This document shows, in pieces, positions 16,088 through 25,239 of a DNA stretch of 46,405 nucleotides. Source of the stretch: Fidelibacterota bacterium (GTDB taxonomy: Bacteria > Fidelibacterota > Marinisomatia > SCGC-AAA003-L08 > GCA-2689995). Both the position numbers and the translations under genes were made by a program. The stretch covers positions 1 to 46,405 of the forward strand of contig JACNKR010000066.1 in assembly GCA_014381925.1 (NCBI GenBank). The letters run 5' to 3'. Each line of letters opens with the position of its first letter. Within the stretch, counting starts at the first letter, position 1. A model generated the notes under the pieces. That model had not been told where the DNA came from. It ran no database searches and saw only the letters and a program-made list of their open reading frames with translations.

Positions 16088-17065
16088 TTATAAAACTTTT
16101 GTAATTTTAACTGCTTTGCTTCGTCGATGAGAACCTGGATGCCCATCGAAAATATGTTTATTTCCAAAATAAACTGAAATAGGTGAATTTATTTTTGTAG
16201 GTAAAAGGAGTACATCTCCTTCTCCTAATTCTAGTATTTCTTTAATAGATAAATTTAATTCCCCTAATACAGCAGAAATATTTCCATTAGTTTCTAATAA
16301 TATTTCCTCAACAGCTTCTTGATCTTCTATTGTTATTTCATTTATTTCTTCGTGCATTTGAGCTTGAAAATCTTCTTGAAACATAACTTTGCCCAACCAA
16401 TTATAGGGGTAGCAAATATTCATAAGTGTTTTTGTACCATGAATTATTACTTCTAAAGTTACTACAACAACAGGTTCAGATGAAGAGACTATTTGAGCGT
16501 ATTCTGGGTTGCTTTCAAACGACCCATATTTTAAAACAATATCATTTTCTGAAAGCCATGCTTTTGTTAATTCTGAAAAGCATTTATCCATCACCCGTTT
16601 CATCACTTTTTGTTCAATATGGGTAATTTCTCTTTCTTCTTCCATATCTTTAAAAAGAGTTTGTCCTCCAAATAATTTTTCAACAATAAAAATATTTAGT
16701 TTAGAACTCATTTCTAAAATTCCCCGTCCATTAGGTTTTTCAAAATCCATCATATATAAACAACTTGGATTTGTAACGGAGGTAACAAATTCTGAATATG
16801 TATATTGTTCAATTGAAAGCTGTCTAATTTCTGCTAATAATCGTAATTGAGCAGATAAATATACACTATATGTTCGACAGAAATTTTCATGTATATTTTC
16901 AATCATTCGCTCTTGTTCTTTTGATAATAGTTGAGGGTGGCTAAAATCATAAGGTGAAACTTTTTTTTCATTTCCACCAATTACTTCATAAGAAGTAGTA
17001 CTATCATCTTCACCTACATTTTTCAAAAGAGCATCAATCTCTTCTTGGCTTAATATTTTTGGCAT
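16088..17065 (-). CDS. fliM: flagellar motor switch protein FliM
   Basis: A 325-residue protein beginning with the CheY-P binding peptide L-S-Q-E-E-I-D-A-L-L (residues 5-14), a strong sign that a chemotaxis signal acts on this motor. The middle CheC-like domain and the C-terminal SpoA domain (about 245-322, with L-E-L-G-E-G-D-V-L-L-L-P) follow. Length and layout are normal. No che gene lies in the window. Confidence 0.96.
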   Translation of the reverse strand: MPKILSQEEIDALLKNVGEDDSTTSYEVIGGNEKKVSPYDFSHPQLLSKEQERMIENIHENFCRTYSVYLSAQLRLLAEIRQLSIEQYTYSEFVTSVTNPSCLYMMDFEKPNGRGILEMSSKLNIFIVEKLFGGQTLFKDMEEEREITHIEQKVMKRVMDKCFSELTKAWLSENDIVLKYGSFESNPEYAQIVSSSEPVVVVTLEVIIHGTKTLMNICYPYNWLGKVMFQEDFQAQMHEEINEITIEDQEAVEEILLETNGNISAVLGELNLSIKEILELGEGDVLLLPTKINSPISVYFGNKHIFDGHPGSHRRSKAVKITKVL

Positions 17066-17077
17066 TTATTAATTCCT

Positions 17078-17623
17078 TTATTGGATGAAAAATCCACTAT
17101 AATATATACTATCAATATTTCCAGCATTTAACATTTTATTAATTTCCATAGCTAATTCTTTTTTAGATTTTTCATTAAATTCCATAGATGCTAATTGGTC
17201 CATTGTATGTCTTCTTAAATATGAAATAAATAAATCTTTAAATTGTGTTTCACGAGATCCCATTTCATCCATAATTAATTGATCACTTGTTTCAACAACA
17301 AAACTTGCTTGAATAACATGCATCCCCTTCGACCCAGCCGGATTTACCATTATATCTTTAAATTCTTTAGATATACCAAAACTTCTATTCATTACACCTG
17401 ATAATGCTTCTTCCGCGTATTCTTCTTCTAGTTTTTGTGCTTGAATTTCTTCATAATTTGGAATTAAAGTATATTTAGACATTATAAACCCACCATAAAT
17501 AGCTAGGATACTAAGGACACCAATGACTGCATACATCATTATGGGTGAACCTTCATCCTTTTTATCTTTTGTCTTAGTTACTATTTCTTCTTGACTATCT
17601 ATTGATTCGTTTTCATCAGCCAT
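17078..17623 (-). CDS. fliL: FliL-family protein, copy 1
   Basis: A 181-residue protein: charged cytoplasmic N-terminus, one membrane helix (about residues 27-49), and a periplasmic domain with the FliL features F-K-D-I-M-V-N-P, then H-V-I-Q-A-S-F-V-V-E-T, and R-E-T-Q-F-K-D-L-F-I-S-Y-L-R. FliL rings surround the stator and support torque. It lies 12 bases before fliM, the standard position, and 16 bases behind a second, related gene (17640-18140). Confidence 0.88.
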   Translation of the reverse strand: MADENESIDSQEEIVTKTKDKKDEGSPIMMYAVIGVLSILAIYGGFIMSKYTLIPNYEEIQAQKLEEEYAEEALSGVMNRSFGISKEFKDIMVNPAGSKGMHVIQASFVVETSDQLIMDEMGSRETQFKDLFISYLRRHTMDQLASMEFNEKSKKELAMEINKMLNAGNIDSIYYSGFFIQ

Positions 17624-17639
17624 TTAAATCATCCTTAAT

Positions 17640-18140
17640 TTAATTAAAAGTAAAGTTTTCAATATATACAGTATCAATATATCCTCGTGTTAGAATATCA
17701 TTATTTATTGTTTTTACAATACCAGATAAAGCATTATCATTATATTCAATCATTGACATAAAATCAAAATCATGAGTTTTAACATAATTAACCATCATAT
17801 CTTGTAGTTGTGAATGCCTCGTTTTAAGTTCATATAAAACAGAATCATCTTGAGTTTCAATAGATAGTGTAAACCTGACTAAGTCTTCAAATGCATTTTC
17901 TTTATATGGATTTGACATTATGTCTTTTACTCTATAAATCTTACCTTCTGCACCTAATACTTTTGGTCTTCTTAGCTTAGCCTGTTTTTCAATTAAACGA
18001 GTCTCTAAAATATCTCTTTCAAGAAGCTCTATATAATTTGGCATAATAATATTACTTGTTAAAAAATAACCGTAATATGCAATTGGTGCAGAAATTACTA
18101 TTAAAGTAAGCTTACTTATTAATCGGAATAACATTTGCAT
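17640..18140 (-). CDS. FliL-family protein, copy 2
   Basis: A 166-residue protein with one N-terminal membrane helix (about 9-30) and a periplasmic domain clearly related to the next gene. Both share a Y/F-(R)-V-K-D-I-M-S/V-N-P block, a strand before E-T-x-D, and a 'E-x-x-x-R-x-x-Q-x-x-D-x-x-x-x-Y-x-x-x-H' helix (T-R-H-S-Q-L-Q-D-M-M-V-N-Y-V-K-T-H here). The ends also match (I-D-T-V-Y-I-E-N-F against I-D-S-I-Y-Y-S-G-F). Tandem duplication with divergence is the simplest reading. Unlike copy 1, it has almost no cytoplasmic N-terminus. Confidence 0.78.
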   Translation of the reverse strand: MQMLFRLISKLTLIVISAPIAYYGYFLTSNIIMPNYIELLERDILETRLIEKQAKLRRPKVLGAEGKIYRVKDIMSNPYKENAFEDLVRFTLSIETQDDSVLYELKTRHSQLQDMMVNYVKTHDFDFMSMIEYNDNALSGIVKTINNDILTRGYIDTVYIENFTFN

Positions 18141-18204
18141 TAATTTTTAACCTAACCTAATATAATGAGATTTTAATATATGATTATAATAATCCGTCAT
18201 AAAA

Positions 18205-19848
18205 TTAGCGTTTTAAATTTATTGCTTCTTCTAAGATTTGATCGGAAGTTGAAACAACTTTTGTTGATGCTTGAAATCCTCTTTGAGAGACAATCATATC
18301 TGTAAATTCATTTGCTAAATCGACATTAGACATTTCAAGAGCACCTGAGACAATTGAAGAATTTGAATTTATTGCACTATCAATAGATACATTTCCACTT
18401 GCATTTGTTTCCATGAATGAATTTCCACCTGCTTTTTCTAATCCTGATGGGTTTTTAAATATTGCCGTTGCTATTTGAGCAATCGTTCGTGTATCTCCAT
18501 TTGTAAATTGAGCAATAACATTTCCTGAATTTTCAATATACATATTTTCAAAAGTTCCTGTTGCCCTTCCATCTTGGTCAAATACAGAAAGCGTGGACAT
18601 TAATCCGTTAGCAGATAATCCACTTATTCCATTATGTCCATCCACATCAATATTAATAGATAAATTAGTCTGTCCATCATTTATTGTTAAACTAGAAATT
18701 TCAGTATCGTTAAATGAAAATGAATTGGCTATTATATTACCATTTGAATTAAAATTAACTGTACCTGAACCACCGCTAATTATTTGTTCATTTTCAGTTG
18801 TCTCTACTTGCCAAGCCCACTCATTACCTTCTTTTGGTGTAAATTTAAGTATAATATTATGTGCTTCGCCTAAACTATCATATATAACAGCAGACCCTGA
18901 AACAGATGTTGCATCGTTTCCAAATGAAGAATGAATAGGATTAATTCCATTTAAAACTTCTGCAATTTGAATTTCTGTTTCTGAATTTCCAGACTGATTA
19001 TCTCTAATTTCAATTTGATTAGACCCTGTAAAAGTTACAGAAGAATCAGTGAAAATTGCTTCTAATTCTAATTTTAAATCTGCAATTGTACTATTTTCAT
19101 TTAATTCTATACTTGTTTGAGATGGTGAAGAACCATCTGAAAGTTTTGAACCAGATAAATTCATTGAGAAAACATTCCCATTAAAGTAACTTGATAATTG
19201 TACAACATCTTTTAATAGTGTATCAGTTGAAATTTGAGCATTAGGATCTGTTTCTAAAGCTTGAGTTGTTAAATCCATGGATTCACCTAATTGCCATACT
19301 GAAGATGTTGCAGAGTTGCTCGAACTTAAGTTCCCAGATAATCGTAGATTTTGAGTTGCGATTGGGCTTGAAATCATATTTGTATCTATTTGAATATTAT
19401 CCAATGTTTCCGATACAGATACTTGACCAAAAGAATCGGCCATCCAGCCTCTTACAGCCATTCCAGTATTATTTACTAAGTTTCGGTTTGCATCAAAATG
19501 AAAACTCCCGTCTCTTGAATATACTTGATTTCCATTATCATTAAGTACAAAAAAGCTATTACCTTGAATTGCTAAATCAGTAATATTCCCAGTTGCTTCA
19601 AGCATTCCTTGATTAAATAATGTTTGCACAGAGCTTGTTCCTACTCCTAAGCCAATTTGTTTTCCATTAATAAATTGATTGTTAGATACTTGATTGGAGT
19701 TTATTGTTTGATTAAAAGTATCAGCAAATGTTAATCGACTTCCTTTAAACCCAACTGTATTTATATTTGCAATGTTATTACCTAAAATATCTAATTTTGT
19801 TTGGTGGTTTTTTATTCCCGATACCCCCGCATATAGTGATCTTAACAT
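18205..19848 (-). CDS. flgE: flagellar hook protein FlgE
   Basis: A 547-residue hook subunit. The N-terminal rod/hook signature M-L-R-S-L-Y-A-G-V-S-G-I and D-I-L-G-N-N-I-A-N-I-N-T-V-G-F-K (about 22-37) is intact. So is the C-terminal coiled-coil end S-N-V-D-L-A-N-E-F-T-D-M-I-V-S-Q-R-G-F-Q-A (about 505-525). The variable middle domain is rich in Ser, Asn and Thr and makes the protein longer than enteric FlgE (about 400), which is common in this part of the tree. AAGGA precedes the ATG. Confidence 0.95.
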   Translation of the reverse strand: MLRSLYAGVSGIKNHQTKLDILGNNIANINTVGFKGSRLTFADTFNQTINSNQVSNNQFINGKQIGLGVGTSSVQTLFNQGMLEATGNITDLAIQGNSFFVLNDNGNQVYSRDGSFHFDANRNLVNNTGMAVRGWMADSFGQVSVSETLDNIQIDTNMISSPIATQNLRLSGNLSSSNSATSSVWQLGESMDLTTQALETDPNAQISTDTLLKDVVQLSSYFNGNVFSMNLSGSKLSDGSSPSQTSIELNENSTIADLKLELEAIFTDSSVTFTGSNQIEIRDNQSGNSETEIQIAEVLNGINPIHSSFGNDATSVSGSAVIYDSLGEAHNIILKFTPKEGNEWAWQVETTENEQIISGGSGTVNFNSNGNIIANSFSFNDTEISSLTINDGQTNLSINIDVDGHNGISGLSANGLMSTLSVFDQDGRATGTFENMYIENSGNVIAQFTNGDTRTIAQIATAIFKNPSGLEKAGGNSFMETNASGNVSIDSAINSNSSIVSGALEMSNVDLANEFTDMIVSQRGFQASTKVVSTSDQILEEAINLKR

Positions 19849-19877
19849 ATAATTATTCCTTTTAAATTTTTATTTAA

Positions 19878-20552
19878 TTATGATTGTTTTATTTCTAATA
19901 CTTCATTTAATGATATTGATTGGCCATTTACCATTAATACAATACCTCCTTCTTCAAATGTAATTCCTTCAATTACACCTGAAATTAATGGAGTTGCTGA
20001 AACAGAAGCTTCTGTTGAATCATATGCCGAGACAAAATAACTATAATCTCCTTCAGTTACTATATCTCCAATTGCATTTTCTCCATTCCATTCAATATTA
20101 TTTATACCTTCATTGAAATTGGTTTCTGTAATGGTTTTAACAATATTACCAGCAGAATCTTTTATTGTTACGGTAACAGTTTCAGCTGGACTTTCAAGTT
20201 TAAATTGAAGGTTTATATCATCCCCTGTATATGAAAATTCATTACCAGAAGCAATTGCATTTTTTCCGATTAATGTTGTTGCAAGTGTATTATTAATTGA
20301 CTGTGTCATCATATAATCAGATAATATACCCTCTTCCATAGTCCCATTTAAATTTTGCAATTGCTCTAGTGAACTAAATTGTGCGAGTTGAGAAGCAAAT
20401 TCATGGCTTTCCATTGGTTTTAGTGGATCCTGGTGACTTAACTGAGTTACTAATAGTTGTAAAAATTCATCCTTTGCCATAGTATTTGCATTTTGACCTG
20501 CAAGAACTTGTGCTAATCCACCATTATTACTTATTTGATTTAATGTATTCAT
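19878..20552 (-). CDS. flgD: hook assembly scaffold protein FlgD
   Basis: A 224-residue hook-cap protein. The N-terminal family motif L-Q-L-L-V-T-Q-L-S-H-Q-D-P-L-K-P-M (about residues 31-47) and F-A-S-Q-L-A-Q-F-S-S-L-E-Q-L (about 52-65) are clear. A FlgD Ig/tudor-like domain follows (E-G-I-N-N-I-E-W-N-G in the middle). FlgD is exported first and caps the growing hook made of FlgE, encoded next. Confidence 0.94.
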   Translation of the reverse strand: MNTLNQISNNGGLAQVLAGQNANTMAKDEFLQLLVTQLSHQDPLKPMESHEFASQLAQFSSLEQLQNLNGTMEEGILSDYMMTQSINNTLATTLIGKNAIASGNEFSYTGDDINLQFKLESPAETVTVTIKDSAGNIVKTITETNFNEGINNIEWNGENAIGDIVTEGDYSYFVSAYDSTEASVSATPLISGVIEGITFEEGGIVLMVNGQSISLNEVLEIKQS

Positions 20553-20561
20553 TTTTTTCCT

Positions 20562-21701
20562 TTAAATAAGATAATTTAATTTAAAAATTGTGTCTTGGTT
20601 TAATTGTATTTTTGATTTTTCTTTTTCATTTTTAATAAAAACAGGCTTCTTTTCTTCTGAATTTTTTAAATTACCTATAATTATAACAGAATCTAATTCG
20701 GGCATTTTATCTTTAATGGATATTTCTATACTCTTTAATTGATCTTTTATATCATCAATTAAAATAGAATTAATAATTATTGTTAATTCATTTTTTATTT
20801 TTTTTATATTAATTGATAAGTTTCCTTTTTTCGTTTTAATTTCAAACTCACCTGTATGATCTCCCGCAATCTCACCCTTAATTTTTGTATTAAAATGATT
20901 AATTAGATGGAGTAAAGTATCTTTAAAATCATCTTGAAAATTATTCATATTTGATGAAGAGGATGAATCATCTTGAAAATTAATATCAATATTATTATTG
21001 GGTATTTCAAATTGTTCTTTTAAAACCCCTTTTTCAACTTTTTTGTTATATAAATTTATTTCCGTTAATAATTCAGGTGAATTATCGTTATTTTTGCCCT
21101 TTTTTTCAGAACTATCATTATTAATTGAAAAAACAATTTTACTATGTCCAGCTTCATGAATTTCAGTAATTCTATTAATATTTAGAAAATGAGTTTTATT
21201 TGTTTTGTTCTTTAATTTGTTTTTTTGTGAAATGTTTTGTTGAATAATTATTGAAGGGTCCGCTTTAATTTGTTTTCTGCTAATATTTTTTTTCTGATTT
21301 AAGTTAAAAAATTGGTTGTTTTTTATTGGCAATTGTTTTTTTTTAACTAAATTTAATTCAGTATTTTTATTTGCTTTGCTATTGCCTATTACATTTAACT
21401 TATTTTTTGTTCCAGTATTTAATTTCGAATTTATAGGTGATATATTTAATTTTTTTAGATTTTGATTATTCTCTTTTGAGCTTTTTGGTTTCTCATTTAA
21501 ATTAATTTTAGATTTTCTATCTAATCCTTCGGTAAATTTTTCTATAATCTCCTTAGATGTTTGATCTTTACCATTTGAATTGATTCTATTTGCAGAATTA
21601 AATTGATTCTGTTTTACAACTTCCCAAATTTTAGTTTTGCCAACATTATTCTTCACTTGTGATAATGATAAATTAATATTATTATTTTGTGATAATTGCA
21701 T
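20562..21701 (-). CDS. fliK: flagellar hook-length control protein FliK-like
   Basis: A 379-residue protein. The first two thirds are an Asn/Lys/Ser-rich low-complexity region, probably unfolded as expected for a molecular ruler. The C-terminal third (about 265-365) has the FliK substrate-switch domain pattern of alternating strands: G-E-F-E-I-K-T-K-K-G-N-L-S-I-N-I, E-L-T-I-I-I-N-S, L-K-S-I-E-I-S-I-K-D-K-M-P, V-I-I-I-G-N. It lies directly before flgD, the usual place for fliK. It overlaps the upstream MotE-like gene by one base. Confidence 0.82.
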   Translation of the reverse strand: MQLSQNNNINLSLSQVKNNVGKTKIWEVVKQNQFNSANRINSNGKDQTSKEIIEKFTEGLDRKSKINLNEKPKSSKENNQNLKKLNISPINSKLNTGTKNKLNVIGNSKANKNTELNLVKKKQLPIKNNQFFNLNQKKNISRKQIKADPSIIIQQNISQKNKLKNKTNKTHFLNINRITEIHEAGHSKIVFSINNDSSEKKGKNNDNSPELLTEINLYNKKVEKGVLKEQFEIPNNNIDINFQDDSSSSSNMNNFQDDFKDTLLHLINHFNTKIKGEIAGDHTGEFEIKTKKGNLSINIKKIKNELTIIINSILIDDIKDQLKSIEISIKDKMPELDSVIIIGNLKNSEEKKPVFIKNEKEKSKIQLNQDTIFKLNYLI

Positions 21702-22381
21702 TAAGATTGTTCCAAAACTGCGAGTTTTCGAGTAATATTTGCTGCTCGTTTATTATCGAGAGCAAGTAATAAATTTTGTCTTTTCTTAGGCTTCATTTCA
21801 AAGTAAATTCTCATTACAGTATTATCATCTACATTTTTTAAAATAGATGCCATATCTTTGAGTTTCATTGCTTCGTAAGTTTTCGCAAGACTTTTTAAGT
21901 TTGCTTCTTTTTCTTCCATATTAGTTTTTTTAATTGCAAAAACTTCAAGTTGTTGGTTTAAAATATCTAATTGATTTTGAGTATCTGCAATTTCGATATC
22001 TTTTAATTTTAAATTTGCAGTCAATACTTCTAATTCATTAGATAAACTATCTTTTAGAGTAATGAACAAACTATCTTTCAACGCTATTTCTGCAATATGA
22101 ATGCTATCATTATTTGTAAAAATTACTAATAAACTATCAATTGTGTTTTCATAATAATTATGTTTATTTTCAAAATCTCTTAAATTTCGTTTATATGAAA
22201 TAAGTTGACTTTTTAATACCTCTGGGTTAATTGGTTTATCTTTAATTAAAAACTCCCATACTATATCTTCTGGACTTTTAGGTTCAGGCAGTGGAGTATT
22301 TTGACTTAAAATCATAAACGAGATTCCAATTGAAGCTAAGAATACAGCAAGTAAGCCACCGATTAATTTTAATATTTTCAT
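21701..22381 (-). CDS. MotE/MgtE-N-like flagellar protein
   Basis: A 226-residue protein with one N-terminal membrane helix (about residues 8-27), a long coiled coil (about 50-165) and a small C-terminal helical domain. The C-terminal segment reads M-K-L-K-D-M-A-S-I-L-K-N-V-D-D-N-T-V-M-R-I-Y-F-E-M-K-P-K-K-R-Q. It matches the MgtE-intracellular/FliG-like fold of MotE (YlxF-type) chaperones of the stator protein MotC, and such genes often stand between fliJ and fliK, as here. It overlaps fliJ by 4 bases (ATGA) and fliK by one. Confidence 0.78.
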   Translation of the reverse strand: MKILKLIGGLLAVFLASIGISFMILSQNTPLPEPKSPEDIVWEFLIKDKPINPEVLKSQLISYKRNLRDFENKHNYYENTIDSLLVIFTNNDSIHIAEIALKDSLFITLKDSLSNELEVLTANLKLKDIEIADTQNQLDILNQQLEVFAIKKTNMEEKEANLKSLAKTYEAMKLKDMASILKNVDDNTVMRIYFEMKPKKRQNLLLALDNKRAANITRKLAVLEQS

Positions 22382-22821
22382 GATTTATTTTCTTTCTTTT
22401 TATGTGAAATTTTTCCACCGATTTCATCAAGCTCTTTTTGTTCAATCTTACTTTGTTCAATCTTAAATTTTTTCATGTCACTCTCTTTTAACTTATCTAA
22501 AATTTTTCTAGACTTTGATGCTTCTACTAATTCATCTTTTTTTAAAATTAAAGATTTATTTTTTTTCTGAATTTCTTTCTTTTGATTATCAATAGTTGAA
22601 TTTACTTGATTAACATAAGAATTATTTCTCAACATATCTCCCGTATTATCAATTGAAGTATTTTTATTATTTAATACATTCATTTTTTTTGACTCTAATT
22701 TAGATAAAGTATTTTGTTCCTCATTGAGTTCATTCTGAGCCAAAACAACTTCCGTAGATTTTTGATCTTCTTGAATTTGTTTAACATCTAATATTTTTTG
22801 ATATGAAAATTGATATGCCAT
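22378..22821 (-). CDS. fliJ: flagellar export chaperone FliJ
   Basis: A 147-residue, entirely helical, highly charged protein opening with Y-Q-F-S-Y-Q-K-I-L-D-V-K-Q, the usual FliJ start. The coiled coil runs through most of the length, ending in a lysine-rich tail. FliJ links the export ATPase FliI to FlhA. It is the first gene of the unit here, whereas in most genomes fliF-fliG-fliH-fliI stand directly before it; those genes are not in this window. No convincing Shine-Dalgarno is seen before the ATG. Confidence 0.85.
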   Translation of the reverse strand: MAYQFSYQKILDVKQIQEDQKSTEVVLAQNELNEEQNTLSKLESKKMNVLNNKNTSIDNTGDMLRNNSYVNQVNSTIDNQKKEIQKKNKSLILKKDELVEASKSRKILDKLKESDMKKFKIEQSKIEQKELDEIGGKISHKKKENKS

Positions 22822-22979
22822 TTTCTAATTTTAAATTATACAGTTACATTATCAATATATATGCCAAAAGAGTAAAATTTATAAAAAAAGAGGGTTTTAA
22901 GTAGATAAAGATTGATGACGTGGATATATAAGAGGAAATTTATTCTACCTATGTAAAAAGGAAGAGGAAAAAATTACCT
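22822..22979 (-). promoter_or_regulatory. presumed promoter region of the flagellar unit
   Basis: This 158-base gap between fliJ and the rpmA terminator must hold the promoter of the flagellar unit, because a strong terminator closes the unit upstream. A TATAAT box on the minus strand (22835-22840, 14 bases before the fliJ ATG) is the only consensus-like element, and no -35 box at proper distance is visible. I see no sigma-28 site (TAAA-N15-GCCGATAA) and no sigma-54 site (GG-N10-GC). Confidence 0.35.
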
Positions 22980-23015
22980 AAAAAAAAGAAAGGCTCAATA
23001 TAAATGAGCCTTTCT
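22980..23015 (-). terminator. intrinsic terminator of rplU-rpmA
   Basis: AGAAAGGCTCA (22987-22997) and TGAGCCTTTCT (23005-23015) form a perfect 11-bp stem with a 7-base loop. Read on the minus strand it is followed by eight T (complement of the A-run 22980-22987). It lies 27 bases behind the rpmA stop. Confidence 0.93.
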
Positions 23016-23041
23016 AAAAGAAGATATGAAGTTTTTATTTA

Positions 23042-23296
23042 TTAAGCTGTATAAATACTAACTTGTTTTTTTGAACGACCCTTAGGTTCAAATTTAACTC
23101 GACCATCTGCAGTTGCAAACAATGTATGGTCTTTTCCAATCCCAACATTTTGACCTGGATAAATTTTAGTACCTCTTTGCCGTACAATGATTGATCCTGC
23201 TGTAACAACTTGACCATCAGCACGCTTAACACCTAAATAATTAGGATTACTATCGCGTCCATTTTTTGAACTACCAACACCTTTTTTATGTGCCAT
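23042..23296 (-). CDS. rpmA: 50S ribosomal protein L27
   Basis: An 84-residue protein starting [16 protein letters not shown] and containing [21 protein letters not shown], all classic L27. The N-terminus reaches toward the peptidyl-transferase centre; there is no cleavable N-terminal extension of the Firmicutes type. AAAGGAG precedes the ATG. Second gene of rplU-rpmA, followed by a strong terminator. Confidence 0.98.
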   Translation of the reverse strand: MAHKKGVGSSKNGRDSNPNYLGVKRADGQVVTAGSIIVRQRGTKIYPGQNVGIGKDHTLFATADGRVKFEPKGRSKKQVSIYTA

Positions 23297-23317
23297 AGAA
23301 TTATACTCCTTTCAGGG

Positions 23318-23632
23318 CTACCCCTGAGTAATACTATTTATTTTAATTGTAGAGAAATTTTGACGATGCCCTTGTTTCTTTTGATACCCTTTTCGTCTTT
23401 TAAATTTAAAAACGATGATTTTTCTATCTCTACCATGTGAAACAAGTTCTGCTTCAACAGAAGCATTCTTAACATACGGTTTCCCAAAAACTTTATCATT
23501 ATCATTAGAAATATAAAGTACTTTATCATATGATAAAGAATCACCTGTATTTCCTGATTGAGTAGGTACTTTCAAAGTCACACCTTGTTCGGCTATGAAT
23601 TGTTTCCCTGATATTTCAACTAATGCTTGCAT
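23318..23632 (-). CDS. rplU: 50S ribosomal protein L21
   Basis: A 104-residue protein with the L21 pattern M-Q-A-L-V-E-I-S-G-K-Q-F near the start and the RNA-binding C-terminal K-F-K-R-R-K-G-Y-Q-K-K-Q-G-H-R-Q (about 77-92). Normal length. It stands before rpmA as in nearly all bacteria. Confidence 0.98.
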   Translation of the reverse strand: MQALVEISGKQFIAEQGVTLKVPTQSGNTGDSLSYDKVLYISNDNDKVFGKPYVKNASVEAELVSHGRDRKIIVFKFKRRKGYQKKQGHRQNFSTIKINSITQG

Positions 23633-23691
23633 ATTTAACCCTTATTTGAGCCTAGTAATTTATTTATATAATTTAATACATTCAAATAGTT

Positions 23692-25239
23692 TTAAATATT
23701 TTCTGTAATGAAATTTTTTCGTTTTTTTGAATATACTTTAAATTTATCTCTAAGTATAGTGTTATCCTCTTCAAACTCTAAATAAAGCCAATTATTCCAC
23801 ATCATTTTATTAATTAATTTTGGTTTATTTTCTTTGATATAGTTGTATAAAGTTGGATGAAGATGTATAACTAATCTTTTATCATTTGCTTTTTTCTTAA
23901 ATCTTTTTACCCAGTTTTCAATTGAAGTAATTACAGTATCTTTCGAAGCTATACGACCAACACCACTACACAATTCACATTCTTCACTTAATGTAGCCAT
24001 TAATGATGCTCTAATTCTTTGCCTTGTCATTTCTAATAATCCAAAATTAGAAAATTCACTTACAGATACTTTAGCTCTATCTCTTTTTAAATGTTTTCTA
24101 AATTCATCATAAACTTTTTTACGATTTTTTGCTTGTAATAAATCAATAAAATCAATCACAATTAATCCACCAGTATCTCTAATCCGTAGTTGCCTTGCTA
24201 TTTCTTTTGCAGATTCAAGATTAATTGCCATTGAATTTTGTTCATGATCCTTTTTACCAATAAAACGGCCAGAATTAATATCAATAACGAGCATTGCTTC
24301 TGTTTGCTCAATTACAAGGTGAGCCCCACTTTTCATCCACACTTTTTGTTTTAAACATTTTTCAATTTGGGTTTCTATATTATAATTATCAAAAACAGTT
24401 CCCTTGCTTTTAAATTGAGAAATGCAACTTATTTGGTCGGGAGAAACAGTTTTGACATAACTATAAAGCCTTTTATATAATGTTTTATCATCTATTTCCA
24501 TTTTCGAAATATCAGATGTAAAAAGATCTCTAATAACCTGATCAACAGTTTCATAATCTTCATAAACAATTATCGGTGCGGTACGATTTTTAACCCGATG
24601 GTTTAAAGTTCTATAATTTTCCATTACTAATTTAAAATCGTGTTGTAAGATTTTATCATCTTTGCCCTCAGCAATTGTCCTGAGAATTAATCCTGCACCG
24701 GCAGGTTTAATTTCTTTAGCAAATGATCGTAGTCGCCTTTTTTCATATTTATCATCAATTTTTCTTGAAATTCCAATATAATTATTATTTGGAACAACAA
24801 CCATTAAACTTCCTGGTATTGAAATATTAGTTGTAACTCTAGGACCCTTTTCACCATAAGGCTCCTTTATTACTTGAACTAAAATATCATCTCCAATCTT
24901 GAAATCTTTTGCAGGGTTTATTTCCTTGGGTTTACCCTTTTTTCTAGGAGAAGGAGATTCATCATCTTCGTCATCAAATGATAAATTAGACATGAATTCA
25001 GAATTTCCAATTTCAGAAAATGGTAAAAAAGCATTTAATTCATGACCAATATCTACAAATGTGGCTTGCATTCCAGGTAAAATATTTTGAATTTTACCTT
25101 TATAGATATTACCCACCATTCGCTGATGATCTGGTAATTCAAAAAATAATTCAACTAACTCTTTGTTTTCAGTGATCGCAATTCGCGTGCTACCAGCTGT
25201 AACATTTATAAAAATTTCTTTAAGCATAACAGGGTCCAT
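23692..25239 (-). CDS. rng: ribonuclease G/E family endoribonuclease
   Basis: A 515-residue protein of RNase G size, without the long C-terminal scaffold of RNase E. An S1-like domain opens with G-N-I-Y-K-G-K-I-Q-N-I-L-P-G-M-Q-A-T-F-V (about residues 41-60), interrupted by a charged insert (D-D-E-D-D-E-S-P-S-P-R-K-K-G-K-P). The catalytic DNase I-like part shows V-I-D-I-N-S-G-R-F-I and I-D-F-I-D-L-L, with the metal-binding aspartates. The zinc-link C-E-L-C-S-G-V-G-R is near residue 420. It processes rRNA and decays mRNA. An alternative ATG four codons downstream (25227) is about equally good. Confidence 0.93.
   Translation of the reverse strand: MDPVMLKEIFINVTAGSTRIAITENKELVELFFELPDHQRMVGNIYKGKIQNILPGMQATFVDIGHELNAFLPFSEIGNSEFMSNLSFDDEDDESPSPRKKGKPKEINPAKDFKIGDDILVQVIKEPYGEKGPRVTTNISIPGSLMVVVPNNNYIGISRKIDDKYEKRRLRSFAKEIKPAGAGLILRTIAEGKDDKILQHDFKLVMENYRTLNHRVKNRTAPIIVYEDYETVDQVIRDLFTSDISKMEIDDKTLYKRLYSYVKTVSPDQISCISQFKSKGTVFDNYNIETQIEKCLKQKVWMKSGAHLVIEQTEAMLVIDINSGRFIGKKDHEQNSMAINLESAKEIARQLRIRDTGGLIVIDFIDLLQAKNRKKVYDEFRKHLKRDRAKVSVSEFSNFGLLEMTRQRIRASLMATLSEECELCSGVGRIASKDTVITSIENWVKRFKKKANDKRLVIHLHPTLYNYIKENKPKLINKMMWNNWLYLEFEEDNTILRDKFKVYSKKRKNFITENI

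Noticed and set aside
16426..16850. Plus-strand frames opposite fliM
   Set aside because: They are antisense to a confident gene, overlap each other, and have no recognisable domain.
22835..22840. A defined sigma-70 promoter for the flagellar unit at this TATAAT box
   Set aside because: No -35 element at 16-18 bases; in AT-rich DNA such a box is frequent by chance, so only a presumed region is listed.
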